Of a DNA stretch of 64,000 nt, positions 18,380 to 27,260 are shown one piece after another; within the stretch, counting starts at the first letter, position 1; the number at the start of each line of letters is the position of its first letter. The notes below the pieces were generated by a model. It had not been told where the DNA came from. It did not search any database and saw nothing but the letters and a program-made list of their open reading frames with translations. The DNA is from Leishmania martiniquensis (lineage: Eukaryota; Euglenozoa; Kinetoplastea; Trypanosomatida; Trypanosomatidae). The position numbers and the translations under genes are program-made. Location: assembly GCF_017916325.1 (NCBI RefSeq), contig NC_090153.1:369501-433500 (forward strand). Direction: 5' to 3'.

Positions 18380-19072
18380 ATGGAATATGCGAATGGGCCG
18401 GCGGCAGGTCAAGCGGCTGCCGCAGCGGCAACGACGCCATCGCCCTCCCCGCAAGTGCGCTTCAAGGCGCAGGTCTTGAAACTGGGCACGGACGGCAGCA
18501 GCCTTCCCAGGCTCGTTGTGGTGACAGACACGTACATCTACGTTTGCGTGCCCTCGGGGGGTATAACTCGCATCATTGCGGTGTGCCGCATCGGGCGCGT
18601 GACGCTGAGCCAACACGAGGTCGCTGAGGCGTCGAAAGATGGAGCCGTTGCCGGTGGCAGCGGAAGCCGTGGCCCCACCGCGCCGTCGGTGAGCCCGCAC
18701 AGGGGGAAGCCTATCTCGGCATTCAATTCTGTCTTCACAGTTGGCGGCGGCACCTCAGGCAGGACGGAAGTGAAAACACTGCTCTCAGGTCGCACGGACT
18801 GCGCAGAGGACGACATTGGTGGGACTTCAGAGGGTAGTAGTCCCGGTGCATCGGTGGCATCATCGTCATTCCAAGGCTCAACCTTCGCGGCTACCGAGTC
18901 GAGAGGCGAAGCGTCGGCAACTGCAGCAGCCGTGAGGTGGCTCACTATCGTCACTCTCGGCCTTACCCAAGAGGCCACGCTTGCCTTGCAGTTTTGCAGC
19001 GCCGTCGACGGAGAAGACTTTGTCGCGGCTCTGCGCAAGGGTGTCGCACATGTCAACAGCAGCGGTGTTTAA
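18380..19072 (+). CDS. Hypothetical protein with split PH-like domain
   Basis: 230 residues starting at MEYANGPAAG. Residues about 30-75 form alternating hydrophobic strands (LVVVTDTYIYVCVPSGG, ITRIIAVCRIGRVTLS) like the first half of a pleckstrin-homology barrel. After a ~115-residue Ser/Gly-rich insertion, the C-terminus gives a further strand (WLTIVTLGL) and a helix (AVDGEDFVAALRKGVAHV) that would complete the fold. Such split PH-like proteins occur in kinetoplastids, but no ligand can be assigned. The upstream in-frame extension starts with GTG and lies in TG-rich leader, so ATG 18380 was chosen. It precedes the pseudogene and repeat segment, which may form its 3' UTR. Confidence 0.7.
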   Translation: MEYANGPAAGQAAAAAATTPSPSPQVRFKAQVLKLGTDGSSLPRLVVVTDTYIYVCVPSGGITRIIAVCRIGRVTLSQHEVAEASKDGAVAGGSGSRGPTAPSVSPHRGKPISAFNSVFTVGGGTSGRTEVKTLLSGRTDCAEDDIGGTSEGSSPGASVASSSFQGSTFAATESRGEASATAAAVRWLTIVTLGLTQEATLALQFCSAVDGEDFVAALRKGVAHVNSSGV

Positions 19073-19138
19073 CCTACCTGGTGAGGAGGGTCCTTAGACG
19101 CAGCTGGGCGGCCACTGTCGTCGCTACCCGCGTGTTGT

Positions 19139-20145
19139 GTGGGTAACATCGTGCCTCAAGTGCTGAAGAGGGAGGCGGGAGGGGTCAACGCGGACGATCG
19201 ACCGCCCGAGACAGGAAGCAGACGCGCAGAGGAGGAGGTCCAGCGCTCCACACCGCGCAGCCCTCGCAGCCTGACGGTGCCTCCACGGTCTGTGGCCAAC
19301 TCCGCTTTTCGATCTCAAGACGACAGGTGCGGCAGGCGCTCCAGCCCCCAAGAAGGTGTGCGCGCGGCGGAGCGGGGCCAGCCTACGCAGCCGTGTCTCA
19401 GGCGCTAGCCGCCTACCCCAGCAGCAGCAGCAGGTGATAAGGAATGTAGAGGAGTACCGCCGCGCTCGAGCGGCAGAGGTGGCGGCGGCACAGGCGCAAT
19501 ACGAAGCCCAGGGTCTACTTCTCCCAGAACCGCAAGTGCACCCCGGGCGAGAACGCGCATGCGCACCAGGACGCCCACCGGCGCGTGGAGAGGAAGTTGG
19601 AGCGCTACAATGTGCAGCAGCAGCGGCAGCCGGCAGCCGTCGTTGTCGGCGCCGTCCACTTCCCACAAAGCAACGGCAAGTCAACTCGGCACAGCCCTCG
19701 CGCATCGTCCAGGCAGCCTGGTCTGGTCTCCGCAACCTCGCCTCTGCCAGGCGCGGCTTCGTTCTCGGGCCACCATCGCCTCACCCCACGACGTCACCTT
19801 TCAGTGAGCGCCGACTCTTCGTCGGCGGCCCGGATGTGGAATGCGAGACGCACTATTGTCATTTCCCCGCTTGCCAGGGCATCGGGGCTATGGCGTGCCG
19901 CCCCCACTCGTACAGTCGGGCGAGCCCCCAAGCGTCAACTCCGCGCACCCTGGGCAGCGGCACCCCAAATGCGCGCGACGCTGGAGAGGGTGGGTACACG
20001 CCAAGTCGTCGCACCTACGAGTAGCCGTCATTGTAATGCTGCTCGCACTCTGCAGCACAGATCTAGGACGCTGAGGAACGGAGACGAGGAGGTCAGGCAA
20101 CGCATCTGCGCCGGGCGACATACACAGAATCGCGCCCTCGTGTGA
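19139..20145 (+). pseudogene. Frameshifted remnant of a protein gene
   Basis: Protein-like sequence runs through three frames with no ATG-initiated intact frame. One frame (from ~19139) ends at a stop near 19408. A second, open after TGA at 19272, reads PTPLFDLKTTGAAGAPAPKK and later VIRNVEEYRRARAAEVAAAQ, typical charged coiled-coil text. At about 19510 the sense shifts by one base to a frame reading VYFSQNRKCTPGENAHAH then RRVERKLERYNVQQQRQ, open to 20145. A different frame keeps a Cys/His-rich patch (DVECETHYCHFPACQGIG) near 19830-19885. The continuity of helical, charged text across frame changes suggests a decayed gene rather than spacer. The family is not recognised. Sequencing indels could also explain it. 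Confidence 0.5.
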
Positions 20146-20225
20146 CTGTTCCGCTCCCCTTGCCCCGGTTTGAAATGCTGAGAAATGCGTGACCGTCTTA
20201 TGCTCTCTCGCGCACCCGAGCGCTT

Positions 20226-20720
20226 TCCCCTATGATGGGGCTGTGGGAGGCGCGCGAAATCTCAGGGGTGCAGTACGGCATCCTCCGCGCCGCGCAGGGA
20301 AGCCGAGCAGCCCATCGCCACCGCTTATTCTCTGTCATATACTGAGCCGCCTCCCCTGGTGAGAGAGCCGATCATCGGCGACGGCAGGAAAGGAGAGCGG
20401 CCTGTCGGCAGGGATGTTGTTGGCCAGGTCCCCGGGTGGCGCCGCGTAGCAGCCACCTGCGACAGCGAACTTGTTTGCGCCATCCATATAACGGGCAAAT
20501 CGTCGCCACACCCCATCGCGCCCTGACAAGCACCCACTGGTGTGGGGAGCCTGAGGCCGCCCCTGAGGGGGCGGAGGAAGATGCGGCAGGCCGGGCGACC
20601 TGTGCCGTGTGAGGCGGGTGGAGCCGCAGCGGGGGGTCCCGCGCTGTGGATGCTGCGCCGGCGCATGGCTCTCATGCGTCTCTGCAGGGCTGCTGCGCAG
20701 CGCGCGATATGGGCCTGCGA
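20226..20720. repeat. 495-bp dispersed repeat, copy 1 (SIDER-like candidate)
   Basis: Bases 20226-20720 are identical, without gaps, to 31024-31518 (constant offset 10,798); I compared them line by line. Flanks diverge abruptly on both sides: TTT versus CTC-type bases before, and AAGGGCC versus CAGGGAA after. The length and location between genes fit the SIDER class of degenerate retroposons in Leishmania 3' UTRs, but no poly(A) tail or target-site duplication is visible, so the class is inferred. Copy 1 lies between a pseudogene and UTP22, ending about 120 bp before the UTP22 splice acceptor. Confidence 0.9.
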
Positions 20721-20805
20721 AAGGGCCGAGAGCGGCTTGCAACTGAGCTCGTCCGCTGCATGGCGGAGAGGAAACGGGCCCGCAGTGGAAAGGTAAATGA
20801 TTGTA

Positions 20806-20842
20806 TCTTTCTCGTCTCCTCCATCCTCTTTCTCTTTCGCAG
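20806..20842 (+). promoter_or_regulatory. Polypyrimidine tract and spliced-leader acceptor for UTP22
   Basis: A clean C/T tract ends in TTTCGCAG with AG at 20841-20842, 61 nt before ATG 20903. It lies 86 bp beyond the end of the 495-bp repeat. It excludes in-frame codons further upstream as starts. Confidence 0.65.
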
Positions 20843-20902
20843 TCACCAGCAGCGCTCACATCCAGACACACACGCACGGCCACAGTCACAGTCGAGATCG
20901 CC

Positions 20903-23900
20903 ATGACACTGCAGAGCTACAACCTTAGCTGGTCAGACCAGCTGATCGATCGGGTGGAGACGCATCTGCGCGATGTTCATAGCGCGCTCTTGGAGTACTA
21001 CGAGAGCCGCGGTTATGACACAGAGGTGGAGAGGCGCCATGTGGCGACCACCAAGGCAGCAGCAACGGGCTCGAGAGATGAAAGGGAACGCGCCACGGAA
21101 TCCGCTGCCGCCGCTGTCCCGTTGGATGCGGTCAGCCCTGCCGGTAGTTTCTTGCTCCGCACGTGTGTGCATGACACCCCGTTTCCTGACATGCACGCGC
21201 AGCGCGGTGTCGGGGCTGACTTGGTGCTCTCCATCCCTGCTCACCGCTGCACCGCTGCGGATATGAAAAGCGGTCTTTACCTCGAGCGCCGCCAGTCTTT
21301 TCTGGATGAGATCCATGCCTACTTGGAGCAGCTCGTCAGCGGTGCAGGGAAGCGGGCATCCATCGAAGCCGCAACCGCAACCGCAGCCGATTCCCTCGAG
21401 CGCAGCGATGAGGACAAGGAGAAGGGCAGCGCGACGTCTTCTCACGGCAAGGAAGCCGCGGAGATGAGCGTGGACGCCGCCGCGCGGCTCAGTCGCATGG
21501 AGGTGCGCGTGGTGCCGATGCACGGGTGCTACGCATTAGGGGAGAAGCAAATTTTGCAGCTCCGCTTTCGCCGCCGTCGCGTCACTGCGAACACGCACGA
21601 AACCTTTTTGGTCAACCTCCATTTCCGCCCCTCCGTCTTCCCCGCCCACGCGGTAAACGCGGCGGCGGTGCGCAAGCACCCCTATTACAGCTACTGCATT
21701 CTGGAAGACTACCTCATTCCGCACTATTTGAAGAAGCTGCACGAAGTGTGCATCGCCAGCACAAGCGTTCGCCGCGCCATTGTCGTCCTCAAGTGCTGGG
21801 CCCATCACAGTGGCCTCATGTCCGCCGCTTCGGGGCATCCAGAGGCGCTGAACGGGTTTATCATTGCTGCCATGCTTCTACGTCTGCTCGAGGAAGGCAT
21901 CTTGACGGCGGGCATGTCTCTGGAGAATATGGTGCGCGCTGTGTGGGTGCAGCTCTCGCGTGGCTTCTTCCTTGGCACATCAGAGGCAGCCGGCAACGGC
22001 GTCATTCGCCCTGCCAAGGTGCCCGTGGCAGAGGAGCAAGGCGAGGTGTGCGTGTTGCGCTTCGCCGGCGAGCCGCACAACATCCTCTTCCGCACCTCCA
22101 CTGCGTTCTTTACGCATGTGGTATGCCCTGCCGCGGAGGAGGCCCTGCAGCACCCCTTAGCCATCGAAGTCGTTGACCGCGTCGCCTTTCAGCCTCTGCC
22201 GCTACGCTACGATGTGGCCCTCACAGTCCAGCTGCATGGGGCTGTCACAGCTGCAGCGGCGACGATGGATCGCTCTCCGGTGGCAATGACGAAAAGAGCT
22301 GTCTGGCGCGCCCCACAGGTCGAGGCACTCCAGGACACGCTGCGGGTGCTGAAGGAAGCACTCGGTGTGCGATGCAGCTTCACAACTGCCTGGCAAATTG
22401 ACGCAGACCGTCTGCACGTTGTGGTGCAGCTAACCAGTGAGGCAGAGGGCCGCAACCGCCTCACCCGCGGCCCTCCCATCGAAGACACTAGCGCTGTCGA
22501 CCGCTTCAACGCCTTCTGGGGCACCGGCCTCACCTCAACGCGCCAATTCAGCGACGGCGCCATCTACCGCTGCGTGCTGTGGACCTTCCCAGAGGACCAG
22601 GGCACGCACACAACCGTAGGCTTGTCCGCCTCGACGGTGCTGCGCCGCGTTGTCGAGTGCGCGCTGCGCGCGCACGTCGCTCCTGAGGCGGAGGTGTCGG
22701 TGCTGCTCGGCGGCCTGGAGGGATACCTCGCGGAGCGGGTGGGCGGCGAGTGGCGTGACGCTGCTCCGCTGATGCAGCGCAGCCTCCTCGAGGCGACCAA
22801 GGCGGTGCAATACATGCTGCAGAACCTGCCGCGCGGCAGTGTGCCCTGTCGCATCGTCTCCTTCGACGTCATCTCCGCTAGTGAGCGCCACGCCGAGGTG
22901 TTCCCGGTCCGTCCACACTTGGCTCTAACTTACACGACCGACGACCTTGCCGACGCGAGCTTCGCGGGGCTGAGCACGGCGCCAACGATCGAGCCGATTC
23001 ACTGCGTGCTGAGCATTGACGATAATCATAAAATTCCGGACACAATGGAAGCGATTGCATTGATGAAGGGTGCCATTGCCGCCCAGTTGGCCAAAACACT
23101 GCAAGCGCACTACGGAGAGAGAAGCAGCACCGGCACGCAGTCACGGAAGAGTCGCAAAAAGGGTGCGGAGAGCACTAGCAGTAGCAGCGACGTTGTGCGC
23201 AGTCCCATACGCACCCAGTGCACCAGCCAGTCCGTCGATATTATCTACCGCGGCTACCTCTTCCGTGTCTACATCGCTCACTACCGTGAAGTTTCTCTCC
23301 TCCGTGCGCTGCAGCGCGACACGGAGGCGAACGTACTCGAGATGAAGCTGCACTGGACCGCACAGCACGCCAAGTTTATGCGCACGATTGCGTTTGGGCA
23401 CCACAGCTTTTCGCACGCGGTGAGGCTGGCAAAGCGGTGGATGAGCGCTATGTATCTCTACGAGTTTGTGCAGCCAGAAGCAGTCGAGCTGCTCGTAGCG
23501 CACGCGTACCTGCAGCCGGCGCCTCACGCACCCAAGACACCTGCTGGCGGCTTCCTGCGCTTTTTGCAGCTCCTCGCTACACATGACTGGTCAACGCCGC
23601 TGGTGCTGCCCTTCACCGACGACGACAGCGACAAGACCGCTGTTGCGGCGGCGGCGCTGTTGCGCAAGCTTGGTGACCAACAGGGCATGTTCATCGCCAC
23701 ACCATACGCACCAGCCGCAAGCCCATTCACGGTGCTAACGCCACGGCTGATGATCATGGGGCGTCTTGTGCAACTTGCCCAGTCAGTTGTGACTGTGCTG
23801 CTGCGCCACCTCGAGGGCCACAACGCGACTGCGGGTGAGGTGGAGGCGTTCACATCCAGCCCCTGCGCCTTCGACTTTTCGATGCAGCTCCACCCGCGTC

Positions 23901-24733
23901 TCGTGCTGCAGCCTGATCGCACCCTCAGCATCGGCGCTGCGGCACCGTCGGTGGCATCTTGGGAGCCCGAAACGGCGCATCGGAGTGGCGCCACGTCAGC
24001 TTTCAGCGAGGTGGACGCACGGGTAGCAGAGGAGGCCGCCGCTGCAGCCAACATGGTCATCCGCATCTGGCAGCTGGACGAACTGGATGCCGACACAAAC
24101 GGGCGAGAGTACATCAACCAGCTTGTGGAGCGTGAGCCGGCGGCCCACGCCGTGCGCGTCGTCCGCGCAGCACTACGTGAGCGCGCTATGATGTTCTATG
24201 ACGCGCTCGCTCCGTCCTCCCTCTATGTGGTGAGCGTCAGTGCCGAGAGGCAAGCTGCAAGGAGCCGGCAGCTGCACGATGCTATTCTGCAGGTGGGGCG
24301 AGGCGCGCTTCTCCCGGCGCCGCCGAGCGCGTTCACTCCTGATGTGGATACGGCGCATGGTGCCTCCACCACTGTGCGCACCAGGCCGCCACTTGAGAAC
24401 GGTGATGAGGACGTCAGGGGCGGCAGCCAACGTCATCGCGATGCCCCTGCGCGGCACCAGGGGAAGGCTGCATCGTACTGCCCCGGAGACGCTTTGGACA
24501 AGAAGGTCAAGGCGGCTGCGCGCCCACATTCGCAGCCAGCCCGCAAGCGCAGTCGCAGCAGCAAGGAGCAACGCAGCTCGACCACCGCGGTTGTCGAGGG
24601 CGCGCGCACAAAAAGGGCGAAGGAGGAAGCAGCGGTAAAAGTCGGCCCTGACATGGCGGCCGCAACGACCTCCGCAGTGGGAGGGAAGCGCTCGCAGAAG
24701 ACCCCAAAGCTCAAGAAGGTGTCCGCAAAGTAG
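20903..24733 (+). CDS. UTP22: U3 snoRNP / small-subunit processome protein UTP22 (Nrap family)
   Basis: 1276 residues, close to yeast Utp22 and human Nrap. These proteins have inactive nucleotidyltransferase-like folds and act in the nucleolus in early 18S rRNA processing. Supporting segments: the PAP-like region around 240-345 (VNLHFRPSVFPAHAVNA, RRAIVVLKCWAHHSGL, ALNGFIIAAMLLRLL) and the C-terminal Nrap block around 838-890 (HAVRLAKRWMSAMYLY, PEAVELLVAHAYLQP, GGFLRFLQLLATHDWSTPLV). Both blocks carry strong family wording. A Lys/Arg-rich tail from about 1190 (ARKRSRSSKEQR and KRSQKTPKLKK) fits nucleolar localisation. Acidic and Ser-rich insertions are present near 50-75 and 750-770. The start is MTLQSYNLSWSD, just after a strong splice acceptor. 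Confidence 0.9.
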   Translation: MTLQSYNLSWSDQLIDRVETHLRDVHSALLEYYESRGYDTEVERRHVATTKAAATGSRDERERATESAAAAVPLDAVSPAGSFLLRTCVHDTPFPDMHAQRGVGADLVLSIPAHRCTAADMKSGLYLERRQSFLDEIHAYLEQLVSGAGKRASIEAATATAADSLERSDEDKEKGSATSSHGKEAAEMSVDAAARLSRMEVRVVPMHGCYALGEKQILQLRFRRRRVTANTHETFLVNLHFRPSVFPAHAVNAAAVRKHPYYSYCILEDYLIPHYLKKLHEVCIASTSVRRAIVVLKCWAHHSGLMSAASGHPEALNGFIIAAMLLRLLEEGILTAGMSLENMVRAVWVQLSRGFFLGTSEAAGNGVIRPAKVPVAEEQGEVCVLRFAGEPHNILFRTSTAFFTHVVCPAAEEALQHPLAIEVVDRVAFQPLPLRYDVALTVQLHGAVTAAAATMDRSPVAMTKRAVWRAPQVEALQDTLRVLKEALGVRCSFTTAWQIDADRLHVVVQLTSEAEGRNRLTRGPPIEDTSAVDRFNAFWGTGLTSTRQFSDGAIYRCVLWTFPEDQGTHTTVGLSASTVLRRVVECALRAHVAPEAEVSVLLGGLEGYLAERVGGEWRDAAPLMQRSLLEATKAVQYMLQNLPRGSVPCRIVSFDVISASERHAEVFPVRPHLALTYTTDDLADASFAGLSTAPTIEPIHCVLSIDDNHKIPDTMEAIALMKGAIAAQLAKTLQAHYGERSSTGTQSRKSRKKGAESTSSSSDVVRSPIRTQCTSQSVDIIYRGYLFRVYIAHYREVSLLRALQRDTEANVLEMKLHWTAQHAKFMRTIAFGHHSFSHAVRLAKRWMSAMYLYEFVQPEAVELLVAHAYLQPAPHAPKTPAGGFLRFLQLLATHDWSTPLVLPFTDDDSDKTAVAAAALLRKLGDQQGMFIATPYAPAASPFTVLTPRLMIMGRLVQLAQSVVTVLLRHLEGHNATAGEVEAFTSSPCAFDFSMQLHPRLVLQPDRTLSIGAAAPSVASWEPETAHRSGATSAFSEVDARVAEEAAAAANMVIRIWQLDELDADTNGREYINQLVEREPAAHAVRVVRAALRERAMMFYDALAPSSLYVVSVSAERQAARSRQLHDAILQVGRGALLPAPPSAFTPDVDTAHGASTTVRTRPPLENGDEDVRGGSQRHRDAPARHQGKAASYCPGDALDKKVKAAARPHSQPARKRSRSSKEQRSSTTAVVEGARTKRAKEEAAVKVGPDMAAATTSAVGGKRSQKTPKLKKVSAK

Positions 24734-25570
24734 CCCGGTCTGCGTGTATGCATGTATTGTGTGTGTGACTGTGTCTGCGTACGTCACTGGTCGTGTGTGT
24801 CCCATTGCCCTCGCCTCTGCGTTGTTGGGCTGAGTCGATCGCTCTCGCTCTCCCCCTTAACCGCCACGAATGACGAAGCTCACCGCCTGGGCCAACTCTA
24901 ACGCGTAAATAATTCTCTCTCTCTGTGTCTGTCTGTCTCTCTCTCTGACAAACTTTTTCTTAAGGAGTGTGTGTCTGGCGGTGTGTCTCCATTTTTTTCG
25001 TTCTGGCCGCTGTACGCGCATGTGTAGAGTGATGGGAGAGGTGCGTGAGCGGGGCCGCCCTGGGCGAGTGACAGGACAACACCTCTCTCCCTCTGCATAC
25101 GCGGGGGCGGGGGAAGAAGCTGCGTGCCGTGGAGGTAGGGGAGGGAAGACGGTCTGCGAGTCGGCTGTGGTCGTTGTGTGGGGGAGAGGGGAAGGCGATG
25201 CCAGAAATGCTGCGTGGTGGTTATGCGCTCGTGAGTGTGGTGTACTCCCTGTTGTGGTAAGTGCCGTGCTCACGGAGGACGCCAGCGAATGGAAGCAGAA
25301 GTGGAGAGGACTGCTGGACCTGTGCTGACGTCAGCGGCGATGCTGACGAGGGCCTTTTTGGCCGAATCTCCTTCTGCGCCTTCCCCCCTCACTCACCCCT
25401 TTCTCCTCCTCTCCAATCATCTTCTCCCTCCCTCCCCCCATACTCTCTCACCCCCTTCGGGGTGCGGTTGTCTTCCTCCAGAAGTGGAGGAGGGGCGCAC
25501 CCGCACAACCAGTCGCATTCCTCGCTCTTCTCTACGGCCTGACTCACAGCGCTAGTCGCCCTCTCCACAC
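24734..25570. other. Intergenic spacer
   Basis: 837 bp. TG-rich after the UTP22 stop, CT/TCTG repeats near 24911-24948, G-rich near 25095-25195, then a pyrimidine tract at 25381-25456 feeding the next acceptor. No gene seen. Confidence 0.55.
25381..25481 (+). promoter_or_regulatory. Polypyrimidine tract and spliced-leader acceptor
   Basis: A long C/T tract (25381-25456) is followed by the first AG at 25480-25481 in CCTCCAG, 90 nt before ATG 25571. Confidence 0.5.
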
Positions 25571-26662
25571 ATGATGCGTTCGTGGAGGGGAAGAGGGTCT
25601 CTCGTGCGCCGCGTGGCTGCAACCGCGTGCTGCACCGCCTCGACAACATCCTCACTCCTCTTCTACTCCTCGCGTCGAATCCCACGTGAGCATCTTAGTC
25701 GGCGCCGCGATAGCCTGCTGCCTCGCACCGTATTGTCGACTGCACACGCGCAGGCGAAGATAAAGCCGCAGCAAGCACGTCTTCGTGGAGGCGTGCAGCG
25801 GAGGTCGCTGCTCGAGCAGCTCCGCGGCTGTGATGACAGCGGAACGAGCACCGCAGAATCAAGTAAGGCGTCGGCCGGTGGTGTCCTCATAGCACCTGCA
25901 CCGGCGGTGTCGCTTTCGACACCTACGCACCACTCTGCCGCCTCTGAGTTTTCACCTTACCTAAGCTCCTCCGAATTCGTCAGCGCGCCTCGCCCAAAGC
26001 AAGGGCAACAAACCTGGTCGCTACATGGAAGGCAGAGCGCCGCAGCTGAAGGGCCTTCGTCCTTGCCCAGTGCCTCTGCTGAGCTAGAGCAGCAGCAGCG
26101 AGCCCTCCGCGATGCCTTCACGCACGCACGACAGCACCACAACGTGCGTCTAGCCAAAGACCTCAGTGTCTACCGTGCAGAATGTCGGGCCTTCCGTCAG
26201 GCTCATCGCGGTCGATCGCCGACCCCGCAAGAGGTGAGCCGCATCGTTGCCGTTCCGCTGGCGCCCGTTGCCGCACTCAAAGCACTTGCCCACACAGATC
26301 GCACAAAATCCTCGCTGCACGCCATGGCTGAGGCCGCCGTGATGCTCCACAACGCAGTTGTGAAAAATGAGCTTGTGAAGAGCAGCACGCCGCAGCTTGT
26401 CCGCTGTCTTCGCTGCTTTCACGTGTACACGGCTCGCCCGCGAACGCTGTGGGGGGGTGAGGTGGAGCAAAGCGGCATCGAATACGAGAAGGCACAGAAG
26501 GCACGACTGCTGCAGAGTCCTGCGCCTGGTAGACGCACGCTGAGCGTTGGCCGACGTCGAGGCCAGTATGAGGAGAACCCGGTTTGCTGCCCAGAGTGCC
26601 GCAGTCCGCGTGCGCAGTGGATGATGGAGTACGTGCACCACCACACGCACGAGAAAGTGTGA
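25571..26662 (+). CDS. Putative mitochondrial zinc-ribbon protein
   Basis: 363 residues. The N-terminus MMRSWRGRGSLVRRVAATA is Arg-rich, lacks acids and is followed by Ser/Thr and more Arg: a typical mitochondrial targeting sequence. A Ser/Ala-rich low-complexity region follows to about 160. Residues 165-270 are helical and basic. The C-terminus carries two CxxC pairs, Cys279/Cys282 (RCLRCFHVYTARP) and Cys340/Cys343 (CPEC), spaced like a rubredoxin or zinc-ribbon knuckle, then a His-rich tail. Metal binding is inferred from these cysteines. A mitoribosomal or mitochondrial RNA-processing role would fit but is not shown. No family name is recognised. Confidence 0.75.
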   Translation: MMRSWRGRGSLVRRVAATACCTASTTSSLLFYSSRRIPREHLSRRRDSLLPRTVLSTAHAQAKIKPQQARLRGGVQRRSLLEQLRGCDDSGTSTAESSKASAGGVLIAPAPAVSLSTPTHHSAASEFSPYLSSSEFVSAPRPKQGQQTWSLHGRQSAAAEGPSSLPSASAELEQQQRALRDAFTHARQHHNVRLAKDLSVYRAECRAFRQAHRGRSPTPQEVSRIVAVPLAPVAALKALAHTDRTKSSLHAMAEAAVMLHNAVVKNELVKSSTPQLVRCLRCFHVYTARPRTLWGGEVEQSGIEYEKAQKARLLQSPAPGRRTLSVGRRRGQYEENPVCCPECRSPRAQWMMEYVHHHTHEKV

Positions 26663-27260
26663 GAGCGGTGTGCGTCTGTGTCCGGTCGCTGTTGCGTGTA
26701 TGTGTATATGTTGGTGTGAGAGGGGCGGGGCCGTCCCCTGGTACACCGTTACCTGCGTGTATTTTCCACAGGCGAGAGAGGTGGACCCACACACACACAC
26801 GCGCATCCCCTCATACATCCTCTCAGCACGCCTCTCAAAGGCATTATGCAACAGAAGATGAGCAAAGCGTTCGCGGGTGCACTGGCCAAGTCATGTACTC
26901 TCAGCGTAGCCACCATCACCGCCGGGGTCTTCGTGAAGCAACCTTGCCTCTGCTCATCCCCTAGTCACCCCCGCTAATCCTCCACTTGTATCACCACATG
27001 TCCGCCTCCCCTCCCCTCCACCCCTCCTCGCGCACTGCTCCTCATCCTTCCGCACCCTTCACAGCAGCGCACTCTAACCTCGAGAAGTCAAGCGAGCGAA
27101 AGCGACGAGCACAGGCCGCGGAGGAGGTGACGGGTGCTGCAGCGCCACTTGCTACCGACACTCGCTGCTTCGAATCATGCACATCACGCACACACTTGCA
27201 CCCTTCCTCCCTTTCGCTTCAGTCCCTCTTCATCCCTCAGATCACAACCCCATCGAGGAA
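26663..27260. other. Intergenic spacer before PIG-V
   Basis: 598 bp. CA run near 26790-26802, pyrimidine-rich blocks near 27007-27034 and 27200-27237. No gene seen. Confidence 0.55.
27200..27240 (+). promoter_or_regulatory. Polypyrimidine tract with spliced-leader acceptors for PIG-V
   Basis: The C/T tract is followed by AG at 27221-27222 and a second at 27239-27240. Either lies downstream of the in-frame ATG at 27177 and upstream of ATG 27261, so the shorter protein is preferred. Confidence 0.55.

Noticed and set aside
20325..20846. Minus-strand open frames shared by both repeat copies
   Set aside because: They are identical only because the DNA repeat is identical. The text shows no domain and diverges at the repeat edge.
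27170..27185. tRNA-like GCTTCGAATC box
   Set aside because: Only a partial B-box match with no A box, no cloverleaf and no terminator; it lies in the PIG-V leader.
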